DNA from: JBQTHP01 sp052389755
Lineage (GTDB): Bacteria > Pseudomonadota > Gammaproteobacteria > Steroidobacterales > Steroidobacteraceae
Assembly: GCA_052389755.1 (NCBI GenBank)
Contig: JBQTHP010000126.1
Location: 1-6,925 of the forward strand
Reading direction: 5' to 3'
Length of the DNA: 6,925 nucleotides
Part shown: in pieces, positions 1 through 6,925 of the stretch
Numbering within the stretch: position 1 is the stretch's first letter
How the letters are laid out: each line of letters starts with the position of its first letter
The notes under the pieces: model-generated
Database searches by the model: none
What the model was told of the DNA's origin: nothing
The model's input: only the letters and a program-made list of their open reading frames with translations
Program-made: the position numbers and the translations under genes

Positions 1-132
1 GGGGGTGGGTGCTGGACCCTCGTGGTCATTGTCCACCCCGCGGCGCCGGCGCCTCCCCCCTGGTTTTTTCCGCCACGGTCGCGGCCATGTGGAATAGTCG
101 GACAGGCTCCTGGCATCCTCGAGCGACGACGG
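1..132. other. Intergenic leader, no gene seen
   Basis: No coding frame with recognisable protein character was found. It holds a perfect 12-base palindrome GGCGCCGGCGCC at 42-53 and a run of six T at 64-69. GGGGTGG (2-8) could pair with CCACCCC (33-39). Together these might be the remains of a terminator for a gene left of the window, but the hairpin and the T-run are too far apart for a firm call. No convincing -35/-10 pair was seen for the gene at 145. Confidence 0.35.
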
Positions 133-137
133 CAGGA
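133..137 (+). promoter_or_regulatory. Shine-Dalgarno site of the metallo-hydrolase gene
   Basis: AGGAG lies 7 bases before the ATG at 145 and decides that start over the in-frame ATG at 151. Confidence 0.6.
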
Positions 138-144
138 GTGATTC

Positions 145-900
145 ATGTCAATGCGTATTCCGTGCGCTGCCGCTCTCGGTGTGCTCCTCGCGGGAGGTGC
201 GATCGCCCAGCAGCCCGATTTCGACAAGGACGGCGCGGTGCTCGTCGACGACCAGTTCGCGCCGCTGATTCCGAAGATCCGCGCAGCGATCACGCAGCTC
301 ACGGACGAACCGGTACGCTTCGTGATCAACACTCACTGGCATCCCGACCACACGGGCGGCAACGAAGCCTTCGGCCAGTCGGGCAGCGTCATCGTCGCGC
401 ACGACAACACGCTGAAGCGACTCGCGACGAAGCAGATCGTCGATCTCTTCAACATGGAAATACCGCCCGCGCCGAAGGACGCCCTGCCGATCGTGACGTT
501 CGGAGAGTCGGTCTCGCTCCTCCAGGGGCCTTTCTATCCCTTCATTGATACGGGCACGGGCGGCTCGCTCGACGGTGTCATCAAGGCGCTCGGCGAGGTG
601 CTGGCGCGCACGGATGCGAACACCAAGCTCATTGCCGGTCATGCGCCGGTCATGAACCGTGCCGGGCTCGAAGCGTTCCGCGACATGCTCGTCACGGTGC
701 GCAAGCGCGTCGCGGATGCGATCGCTCGCGGCAAGACCCAGGAGGAAGTGCTCGCGTCGCAGCCGACGAAGGAGTTCGACGAGCGCTACGCGAAGGGTTT
801 TTTGAAACCCGACGTATTCGTGCAGCGCGTCTACGTGGATCTGAGAAGACTCTACCCCTCACCCGCCCCCGGCACCCTCTCCCCGCCGGGGAGAGGGTAG
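145..900 (+). CDS. Exported metallo-beta-lactamase-fold hydrolase, internally deleted and probably inactive
   Basis: The 251-residue product begins with a signal peptide (about residues 1-21, cleavage likely after AIA), so it should be exported. The zinc motif THWHPDH lies at residues 63-69, and GHAP at 165-168 fits the later histidine ligand. From memory, relatives are roughly 300 residues and carry two further blocks. One is an N-terminal strand region that should precede KDGAVLVDDQF, but here QQPDF (22-26) runs almost directly into it. The other is the AHTDGD...GD region with two more zinc ligands, which should lie between VSL (123-125) and FYPFID (130-135). Both are absent with the frame intact. 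The last 13 or so residues, rich in P and G, come from the palindromic repeat at 855-909. The ATG at 145 is chosen because AGGAG at 133-137 is well spaced; an ATG at 151 is less so. Fold assignment is solid; a working dinuclear zinc site is doubtful, and a misassembly is possible. Confidence 0.75.
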   Translation: MSMRIPCAAALGVLLAGGAIAQQPDFDKDGAVLVDDQFAPLIPKIRAAITQLTDEPVRFVINTHWHPDHTGGNEAFGQSGSVIVAHDNTLKRLATKQIVDLFNMEIPPAPKDALPIVTFGESVSLLQGPFYPFIDTGTGGSLDGVIKALGEVLARTDANTKLIAGHAPVMNRAGLEAFRDMLVTVRKRVADAIARGKTQEEVLASQPTKEFDERYAKGFLKPDVFVQRVYVDLRRLYPSPAPGTLSPPGRG

Positions 901-909
901 GGTGAGGGG
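855..909. repeat. Palindromic intergenic repeat forming a gene junction
   Basis: This is a two-level inverted repeat. Outer arms are CCCCTCACCC (855-864) and GGGTGAGGGG (900-909). Inner arms are CCCTCTCCCC (875-884) and GGGGAGAGGG (888-897), with a 3-base loop. Read in the reverse frame it encodes the PHPTLSPAGRG-like peptide that marks a widespread class of small palindromic repeats in proteobacterial intergenic regions (recalled, not searched). Here it lies across the end of the hydrolase gene, whose stop is at 898-900, and the start of the deacylase gene, whose GTG is at 902. Only one copy is present in the window. Confidence 0.75.
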
Positions 910-2557
910 CTTCAGCGCGCTGGTGCGTGGAGGACAGATCTACGACGGCCTGGGCGGACCGCCCGAGGAGGCTGATGTCGGCCTGACCGGCGATCGCATC
1001 ACCGCGATCGGAAATCTGTCGCGGCACCACGCGCACGTCGAGATCGACGCGCGAGGTCTGGCGGTGGCGCCGGGCTTCATCAATTGCCTCTCGTGGGCCA
1101 CCGAATCGCTGCTCGTCGATTCGTCCGCGGAGAGCGACGTCCGCCAGGGCGTGACGCTGGAGGTCTTCGGCGAGGGCTCGTCGATGGGTCCGCTCACCCC
1201 ATCGATGAAGCAGGACCTCATCGCGCGGCAAGGCGGACTCAGGTTCGACATCGAATGGACGACGCTGGGCGAGTACCTGGAGCTTCTCGAGCGCCGCGGT
1301 GTGGTGCCGAACGTGGCCTCGTTCGTAGGAGCCACGACCGTGCGGATTCACGAGCTCGGATACGCGAACCGCGCGCCGGACGCCGCCGAGCTCGAGCGCA
1401 TGTGCGCGCTGGTGCGCGCCGCGATGCGCGAAGGCGCGCTCGGTGTCGGCTCCGCGCTGATCTATGCGCCCGGGGCGTATGCGGGCCCTGCCGAGCTGCT
1501 CGCGCTCGCGTCGGCCGCAGCCGAATCCGGCGGGGGGTACATCACGCACCTGCGCAGCGAGACGAATGGCGTCCTCGCCGCGGTCGATGAGTTGCTTGCG
1601 ATCGCCGCGGCGACGCGCGCGCACGCCGAGATCTATCATCTGAAGGTCGCAGGAAGCGCGAACTGGCATCAGCTCGACGACGTGTTGACCCGCATCGAAG
1701 CGACGCGCGATGAGGGGCTCGACGTGAGCGCGAACATGTATCCATACACCGCGGCAGCCACGGGCTTCGATGCGGCGATGCCGCCATGGGTACAGGAAGG
1801 CGGGCACGAGGCGTGGCTCGCGCGCCTGCGCGATCCCGCGATTCGGGCGCGTGTCGTGCGCGAAATCGCACGGCCGGGCGAGCAGTGGGAGAATCTCTAT
1901 ACCGCGGCAGGATCTCCGGAACATCTGGTGCTGACCGGTTTCCGCAGCGATGCATTGCGCCGCTACCGGGGCATGACGCTCGGGCAGGTCGCGCGGGAGC
2001 GCAGCCGTTCACCCGAGGAGACGATCGTCGATCTCGTGCTCGAGGACGACAGTCGCGTGATCGTCGCATACTTCCTGATGTCGGAGGACAACGTGCGGCG
2101 GCAGCTGGCGCTGCCCTGGGTGAGTCTCTGTTCGGATGAGGAGGCGCTCGCACCGCGCGGCGTGTTTCTTGCCCAGCATCCGCATCCGCGAGCCTATGGG
2201 TCGTTCGCGCGTTTTCTCGGACGCTATGTTCGGGACGAGAAAGTGATCACTCTTCCGGAAGCGATTCGGCGGCTCACGAGCCTGCCCGCGAGGAACTTCC
2301 GTCTACGGGATCGCGGGCGGATCGCTCCCGGCTGCTGCGGCGACGTCGTCGTGTTCGACCCGCGCGCCGTCGCGGACCATGCGACGTACGATGAGCCGCA
2401 GCGCTTCGCGTCGGGTGTGGCGCACGTTCTCGTCAACGGCCAGATCGTGCTGCGCGACGGTGAGATGACGGGCGCGCGCCCCGGACGGTTCGTCCGCGGC
2501 CCCGGCCGGGTGCCGGCACGGCAAAGTGCGCCGATACTGCCGAAAGCGGCGGGCTAG
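902..2557 (+). CDS. N-acyl-D-amino-acid deacylase-like amidohydrolase, variant metal site
   Basis: The 551-residue product is an amidohydrolase-superfamily protein of the D-aminoacylase type, a family that removes acyl groups from N-acyl-D-amino acids. It starts with the usual small beta domain (RGGQIYDGLGG, 9-19) and has APGFIN at 56-61, THLRSE at 215-220, YHLK at 245-248, a SDEEA aspartate at 412, the HPHPRAYGSFAR region from 427, and the closing beta-strand GDVVVFDP from 480. The HxH pair that normally follows PGFI is replaced by N-C-L-S (61-64), and the usual metal-site cysteine region reads EVFGEG (87-92). I recall a subgroup with FINxLSWA at this position, so this is probably a natural variant, not damage, but substrate and activity are open. 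GTG 902 follows GAGAGGG (891-897), supplied by the repeat; an in-frame GTG at 923 is a possible alternative start. The hydrolase stop lies one base upstream, so co-transcription is likely. Confidence 0.85.
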   Translation: MRGFSALVRGGQIYDGLGGPPEEADVGLTGDRITAIGNLSRHHAHVEIDARGLAVAPGFINCLSWATESLLVDSSAESDVRQGVTLEVFGEGSSMGPLTPSMKQDLIARQGGLRFDIEWTTLGEYLELLERRGVVPNVASFVGATTVRIHELGYANRAPDAAELERMCALVRAAMREGALGVGSALIYAPGAYAGPAELLALASAAAESGGGYITHLRSETNGVLAAVDELLAIAAATRAHAEIYHLKVAGSANWHQLDDVLTRIEATRDEGLDVSANMYPYTAAATGFDAAMPPWVQEGGHEAWLARLRDPAIRARVVREIARPGEQWENLYTAAGSPEHLVLTGFRSDALRRYRGMTLGQVARERSRSPEETIVDLVLEDDSRVIVAYFLMSEDNVRRQLALPWVSLCSDEEALAPRGVFLAQHPHPRAYGSFARFLGRYVRDEKVITLPEAIRRLTSLPARNFRLRDRGRIAPGCCGDVVVFDPRAVADHATYDEPQRFASGVAHVLVNGQIVLRDGEMTGARPGRFVRGPGRVPARQSAPILPKAAG

Positions 2558-2630
2558 CCGCGGCGCTGCTGACGTCGGTAGCTTTTCCGGTCAACGGGCG
2601 AGTTAGACCGCGCAACTGGCGGCGCGGCCG

Positions 2631-2798
2631 CTTGACGCTCACGGCGAGCAGCGCTTCATCGCTGTAGGCATGGGTAGCGCCGGTTCGGTCCTGGTTGTGG
2701 CGTATACCTACAGGCGCGATGATGTTCGCGCAATCTCAGCGCGACGCGCTTCTCGCAAGGAACGAAAGAGTTATGAGAGCCGAATACGATTTCTCTAA
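2631..2798 (+). pseudogene. brnT: 5'-truncated brnT toxin gene (C-terminal part only)
   Basis: Reading the frame that ends with TAA at 2796-2798 gives LDAHGEQRFIAVG, then SVLVVAYTYR, then RAISARRASRKERKSYE. These are the successive conserved C-terminal segments of BrnT, the RelE-like ribonuclease toxin of the BrnT/BrnA type II system, as I remember the family. The N-terminal half is missing: the frame closes at a TAG at 2604-2606, no suitable start codon precedes the homologous part, and no matching sequence was found in the other frames up to the deacylase stop at 2557. The end overlaps the brnA start at 2773 by 26 bases, as expected for an originally coupled toxin-antitoxin operon. It should not make active toxin. 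Confidence 0.8.
2662..2713. repeat. 7-bp inverted repeat within the brnT remnant
   Basis: CTGTAGG (2662-2668) and CCTACAG (2707-2713) are perfect inverse complements about 40 bases apart, inside the brnT fragment and upstream of brnA. This may be chance or a binding site; no function is claimed. Confidence 0.25.
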
Positions 2799-3087
2799 GG
2801 GCAAGCGTGGAGCGGTGATGCCGCAGCGCGGTAAGACCCGCATCTCGATCCACATCGACAATGCGGTGCTACAGGCATTCCGTGCTCTTGCCGAGAAGGG
2901 CGGTACGGGCTACCAGACCATGATGAATGAGGCCTTGCGGGAGTATTTGGGCCAGTCCGTCCAGCCGCTGACCAAGCAGGAGCTCCGCGAAGTCATCCGC
3001 GAGGAGATGCCTCAGGTCCTGCGTGGTCTCACAACGCGTTCGAGCGGACGCGGTAGAGATAGAGTGCCTAGAGGTCAGCGTTCGTAG
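2773..3087 (+). CDS. brnA: BrnA-type (CopG/ribbon-helix-helix) antitoxin, orphan
   Basis: The 104-residue product starts MRAEYDFSKGKRGAV, the typical BrnA opening that wraps the toxin. It continues with KTRISIHIDNAVLQAFRALA (about 21-40) and GTGYQTMMNEALREYL (about 44-59), the strand and two helices of a ribbon-helix-helix DNA-binding domain. A charged helix LTKQELREVIREEM follows. The last 20 or so residues, rich in R, S and G, do not look like the family and may be read-through into junction DNA. ATG 2773 is preferred over an upstream in-frame ATG at 2695 because everything before 2773 is brnT sequence in another frame, and because an A/G-rich stretch AAGGAACGAAAGAG (2757-2770) lies just before it. 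In intact systems BrnA neutralises BrnT and represses the operon. Here the partner is truncated, so the protein is an orphan that could at most act as a repressor or counter a BrnT encoded elsewhere. Confidence 0.8.
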   Translation: MRAEYDFSKGKRGAVMPQRGKTRISIHIDNAVLQAFRALAEKGGTGYQTMMNEALREYLGQSVQPLTKQELREVIREEMPQVLRGLTTRSSGRGRDRVPRGQRS

Positions 3088-3120
3088 CGCGCCACTCAAC
3101 GGGAACGTCAGGCGACTACT

Positions 3121-3192
3121 GAAGCGCGATCCGCAAAGTGGTCCCTTGCGCAGTCCCAGCAGGCGTTGCCGAAGATCGAATCACTGGAGTGA
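3121..3192 (+). pseudogene. 3' remnant of a DUF4160-family gene
   Basis: The frame ending with TGA at 3190-3192 reads EARSAKWSLAQSQQALPKI then ESLE. This resembles the C-terminal end of DUF4160 proteins, whose remembered pattern is an acidic helix, ANW-LA, a few polar residues, then PxKIEPL and the stop. Nothing upstream in the frame looks like the rest of the domain; the frame stays open only back to a TAG at 3085-3087. DUF4160 genes commonly sit directly before DUF2442 genes in putative toxin-antitoxin pairs, and the next reading frame here is a DUF2442 start overlapping this stop. The match is short, so the call rests on sequence plus context. Confidence 0.55.
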
Positions 3193-3311
3193 AAGCAATG
3201 CTCCCGAGAATCATCGAGGCTAGATACGTCGCAGGCTTCTCGGTGTGGCTGCGATTCGCCGACGGGCTTGAAGGCGAGGTCGATCTTTCACGTTTCTCCG
3301 CGAAAGACTGA
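3189..3311 (+). pseudogene. 3'-truncated DUF2442-family gene
   Basis: From GTG 3189 (or ATG 3198) the frame reads MKAMLPRIIEARYVAG, then FSVWLRFADGLEGEVDLS, then RFSAKD and a TGA at 3309-3311. The opening matches the first strands of DUF2442, whose usual form is PRI-EA-Y...LRFADG-EGEVDL and which normally runs to about 80 residues. Only about 37-40 remain, so the second half is lost. The GTG start overlaps the preceding DUF4160-like stop as GTGA, the usual coupling of such pairs. The break falls 28 bases before hutU. A short expressed peptide cannot be excluded. Confidence 0.65.
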
Positions 3312-3339
3312 GAGTTGTCGCCTGACTACGCGGACTCCG

Positions 3340-5030
<1,691 letters not shown>

Positions 5031-5034
<4 letters not shown>

Positions 5035-6260
5035 GCCAGGGCGCGCCGCTCAAACTCTGGCGCAACGCGCGGATCGCGACTTGCGACGAGAGCGCGCGCG
5101 TACTCGAGCGCGGCGCCATCGCGACGATCGACGGGCGTATCGAGTGGATCGGAGAGGAATCTGCTCTGCCGGCAGCAGTGCGCGAGCGCGTGTCGGAGCG
5201 CATCGACCTCGCCAACCGGTGGGTGACGCCGGGGCTCATCGATTGTCACACGCATCTGGTGTTCGCCGGCACGCGTGCGTCGGAGCTCGCCGCGCGTCTG
5301 CGCGGCGAAAGCTACGAAGACATCGCGCGGCGCGGCGGCGGAATCCTGACGAGCGTGCGCGCGACGCGCGCGGCCTCGGAAGAGCAGCTGATCGAGGAGA
5401 GCTCTCCGCGCCTCGCATCGCTGCTCGCCGAGGGGGTCACGACCGTCGAAATCAAATCCGGCTACGGGCTCACGCTCGACGATGAAGCGAAGATGCTGCG
5501 CGCCGCCCGCCGCCTCGGCGAGCTGCATCCGGTGACCGTCCGCACGACGCTGCTCGCTGCCCACGCGGTCCCGCCGGAGTTTGCGGGGCGCGCCGATGCG
5601 TACATCGACACGATCGCGCGCGAGTGGCTGCCGCGGCTCCACGTCGAAGGCCTCGTCGATGCGGTGGACGTCTTCTGCGAGCGCATTGCATTCTCCGCTG
5701 CCCAGGCGGAGCGGCTGTTCGCGGCGGCACAAACGCTCGGCGTCCCCGTGAAAATGCACGCCGAGCAACTCTCGAACATCGGCGGCACGCAGCTCGCGGC
5801 GCGCCACCGCGCTCTGTCGTGCGATCACCTCGAGCACGCCTCGGGGGAGGATGCCGCTGCGATGGCCCGTGCGGGCACGGTCGCCGTGCTGCTGCCGGTC
5901 GCCTTTTACTGTCTGGCGGAAACGCAGAAGCCGCCGATCGCCGAGCTGCGCGCCCACGGCGTGCCGATCGCAATCGCGAGCGACTGCAACCCGGGCTCGG
6001 CGCCCGGCGCGTCGCTGCTGCTCGCGCTCGGCATGGCGAGCCGTACGTTCGGCCTCACGCCGACGGAAGTCTTGAACGGAGCAACGCGACACGCGGCGCG
6101 AGCGCTTGCGATGCAATCCGAGCGCGGCACTCTCGCAGCAGGTCGTGCTGCGGACTTCGCCGTCTGGAACATCGAGTCGACCGATGAGCTCGCGTACTGG
6201 GTCGGTTTCAATGCGTGCCACGCAACCGTTCGGGCAGGCGCCATGACATACCATGGCTGA
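5031..6260 (+). CDS. hutI: Imidazolonepropionase
   Basis: The 409-residue amidohydrolase performs the third step of histidine degradation, hydrolysing 4-imidazolone-5-propionate to N-formimino-L-glutamate. Visible family features are PGLIDCHTHLVFAGTR (metal histidines 73 and 75), RGGGILTSVRATR (102-113), the substrate-binding KSGYGL (142-147), LLAAHAVPPEF, VDVFCE, KMHAEQLSN (metal His243), the DHLEHAS stretch, LLPVAFYCL, and ASDCNPGSAP (metal Asp318). Length is normal. The start is GTG 5031, whose last two bases are shared with the hutU stop (GTGA), so translation is probably coupled to hutU. The other hut genes (hutH ammonia-lyase, a formiminoglutamate hydrolase, a hutC-type repressor) are not adjacent inside the window. 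No clear intrinsic terminator follows. Confidence 0.96.
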
Positions 6261-6422
6261 GCTCGATCGCACGGGTCCGGACGGGCCGCGTCCATGCCGC
6301 AGACGGGGATGCGGCTACGTCCCGGCCCACGGCTCCTGCCTTCAGGTCCGCCGGCTACTCCTTATATAAGAGCCTTTGGCCGGCACGGGCCCGAGCAGCA
6401 AGCAAATACCGCGCCAAGCGCA
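6261..6422. other. Intergenic gap between hutI and the tRNA operon
   Basis: No convincing gene was found. GCCGCA (6296-6301) and TGCGGC (6310-6315) can form a short hairpin but no T-run follows, so it is not called a terminator. A perfect 10-base palindrome CTTATATAAG at 6361-6370 is a conspicuous AT-rich island in GC-rich DNA and could act as a weak second -10 region; the matching -35 position is poor. Confidence 0.4.
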
Positions 6423-6451
6423 TTGACACCCCTCAGACGCGAAATCAGAAT
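6423..6451 (+). promoter_or_regulatory. Sigma70-type promoter of the tRNA-tuf operon
   Basis: A perfect -35 TTGACA (6423-6428) is followed by an optimal 17-base spacer and a -10 CAGAAT (6446-6451, four of six consensus bases). The next bases, ACGCGGCTCG, form a GC-rich discriminator, typical of stable-RNA promoters under stringent (ppGpp) control. Transcription should start around 6458, about a dozen bases before tRNA-Tyr. The modestly A-rich stretch upstream (AGCAAGCAAATACC, 6400-6413) might serve as a weak UP element. Confidence 0.75.
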
Positions 6452-6470
6452 ACGCGGCTCGTTTTACCCG

Positions 6471-6577
<107 letters not shown>

Positions 6578-6603
6578 GCAGGCGCTACGCCGGCGGGTGA
6601 GGG

Positions 6604-6619
6604 TGAGCCGTGAGGCTCA
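6604..6619 (+). other. Short hairpin with GTGA tetraloop in the tRNA spacer
   Basis: TGAGCC (6604-6609) and GGCTCA (6614-6619) form a perfect 6-bp stem closed by the GNRA-type loop GTGA. It lies 11 bases before tRNA-Gly in the unusually long 77-base spacer after tRNA-Tyr and may guide processing of the transcript; this role is inferred. Confidence 0.45.
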
Positions 6620-6630
6620 TGGCGTCATCA

Positions 6631-6704
<74 letters not shown>

Positions 6705-6714
6705 GCGTCTGTCC

Positions 6715-6790
6715 GCCCACGTAGCTCAGTCGGTAGAGCACGTCCTTGGTAAGGACGAGGTCACCGGTTCGATTCCGGTCGTGGGCTCCA
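6715..6790 (+). tRNA. tRNA-Thr (anticodon GGT)
   Basis: The acceptor GCCCACG (6715-6721) pairs with CGTGGGC (6780-6786), followed by T and an encoded CCA (6788-6790). The anticodon stem CGTCC/GGACG encloses TTGGTAA with anticodon GGT at 6748-6750. The D-loop motif AGCTCAGTCGGTAGAGC and T-loop GGTTCGATTCC are standard. It reads ACC and ACU codons. Only 10 bases separate it from tRNA-Gly, so the two come from one transcript. Corresponds to thrT before tufB in E. coli. Confidence 0.96.
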
Positions 6791-6802
6791 CCGCGATGGG
6801 CT

Positions 6803-6856
6803 AAGACGACCCAGACGTCTCAGACGTCGGAGTCGTCGGAGTCGTCTGAGTCGTTT
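6803..6856 (+). repeat. 9-bp tandem repeat tract before tuf
   Basis: The tract resolves into 9-base units: AAGACGACC, CAGACGTCT, CAGACGTCG, GAGTCGTCG, GAGTCGTCT, GAGTCGTTT. The first three and last three are of roughly opposite sense, so the block as a whole is an imperfect palindrome. It fills most of the spacer between tRNA-Thr and tuf. Confidence 0.7.
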
Positions 6857-6858
6857 TT
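6806..6858 (+). terminator. Terminator-like hairpin between tRNA-Thr and tuf
   Basis: Arms 6806-6826 and 6834-6854 can form a 21-position stem with 18 pairs and three single mismatches around a 7-base loop. A TTTTT run (6854-6858) follows. This has the shape of a rho-independent terminator or attenuator, yet the tuf ribosome binding site begins at the next base, so full termination would shut tuf off from the tRNA promoter. A partial attenuator or an RNase processing site is a plausible alternative; the evidence is structural only. Confidence 0.5.
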
Positions 6859-6863
6859 GAGGT
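6859..6863 (+). promoter_or_regulatory. Shine-Dalgarno site of tuf
   Basis: GAGGT lies 8 bases before the tuf ATG and directly abuts the T-run of the preceding hairpin. Confidence 0.65.
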
Positions 6864-6871
6864 AGCACGCC

Positions 6872-6925
6872 ATGGCGAAAGAGAAATTCGAGCGCACCAA
6901 GCCGCACGTGAACGTGGGGACGATC
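6872..6925 (+). CDS. tuf: Elongation factor Tu, 5' end only (cut by window end)
   Basis: The 18 codons present read MAKEKFERTKPHVNVGTI, the invariant opening of proteobacterial EF-Tu leading into the first strand of the GTPase domain. EF-Tu is the GTP-dependent carrier of aminoacyl-tRNA to the ribosome. Its place behind tRNA-Tyr, -Gly and -Thr matches tufB of E. coli, so secE/nusG are the expected neighbours to the right. It is probably transcribed from the tRNA promoter, subject to the hairpin just upstream. The P-loop and all further domains lie outside the window. Confidence 0.95.
   Translation, partial: MAKEKFERTKPHVNVGTI

Noticed and set aside
692..1924. Long open frame on the minus strand opposite the hydrolase and deacylase genes
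   Set aside because: It is the antisense shadow of two clearly recognisable plus-strand genes in high-GC DNA; its product is arginine-rich with no family features apart from the repeat-derived peptide.
2695..2772. Longer N-terminus for the BrnA antitoxin starting at 2695
   Set aside because: These bases encode the BrnT C-terminus in another frame, and the family start motif MRAEYDFSKG begins exactly at 2773.
3268..3339. Longer N-terminus for hutU starting at 3268
   Set aside because: The extra 24 residues lie over the DUF2442 remnant in another frame and have no counterpart in urocanases.
6296..6315. Possible terminator after hutI
   Set aside because: Only a 6-bp stem with an 8-base loop and no T-run behind it.
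6253..6369. Small open frame of 38 codons overlapping the hutI stop
   Set aside because: It has an ATG but no recognisable protein character, is rich in R, P and G, and ends in the AT palindrome; most likely chance.

Overview
The window looks like chromosomal DNA from a GC-rich proteobacterium, most likely a gammaproteobacterium. The reasons are the strong G/C third-position bias, a tRNA-Tyr / tRNA-Gly / tRNA-Thr / tuf cluster arranged as in the E. coli tufB operon, an EF-Tu N-terminus of proteobacterial type, and a hutU-hutI histidine-degradation pair. This placement is inferred from layout and remembered family sequences; no search was run.

Layout. (1) 1-144 is the tail of an intergenic region. 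(2) 145-900 encodes an exported metallo-beta-lactamase-fold protein that has the N-terminal zinc motif but appears to have lost two internal blocks in frame, one of which carried zinc ligands. (3) 855-909 is an imperfect palindromic repeat. It supplies the last codons and stop of that gene, and the Shine-Dalgarno-like sequence and GTG start of the next. (4) 902-2557 encodes an N-acyl-D-amino-acid deacylase-like amidohydrolase whose usual HxH metal motif is replaced. (5) About 2600-3311 is a small graveyard of toxin-antitoxin-like genes: a 5'-truncated brnT, an apparently complete brnA antitoxin gene overlapping it, the last codons of a DUF4160-type gene, and the first 37 codons of a DUF2442-type gene. 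(6) 3340-6260 is hutU-hutI, two consecutive steps of histidine catabolism (urocanate to imidazolonepropionate to N-formimino-L-glutamate), translationally coupled through a GTGA overlap. (7) From 6423 a strong sigma70-type promoter drives tRNA-Tyr(GTA), tRNA-Gly(TCC), tRNA-Thr(GGT) and then tuf, which is cut by the window end after 18 codons.

The two left-hand enzyme genes form one compact unit and the hut pair another, with the toxin-antitoxin debris marking an insertion and decay site between them. The tRNA-tuf operon is separate translation machinery. The points most worth a second look are the internally deleted hydrolase, the repeat that forms a gene junction, the previously uncalled brnT and DUF4160/DUF2442 remnants around an orphan antitoxin, and a hairpin built from 9-bp repeats and followed by a T-run, placed directly before the tuf ribosome binding site. 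I found no convincing new multi-gene system; the main genes belong to recognisable families.
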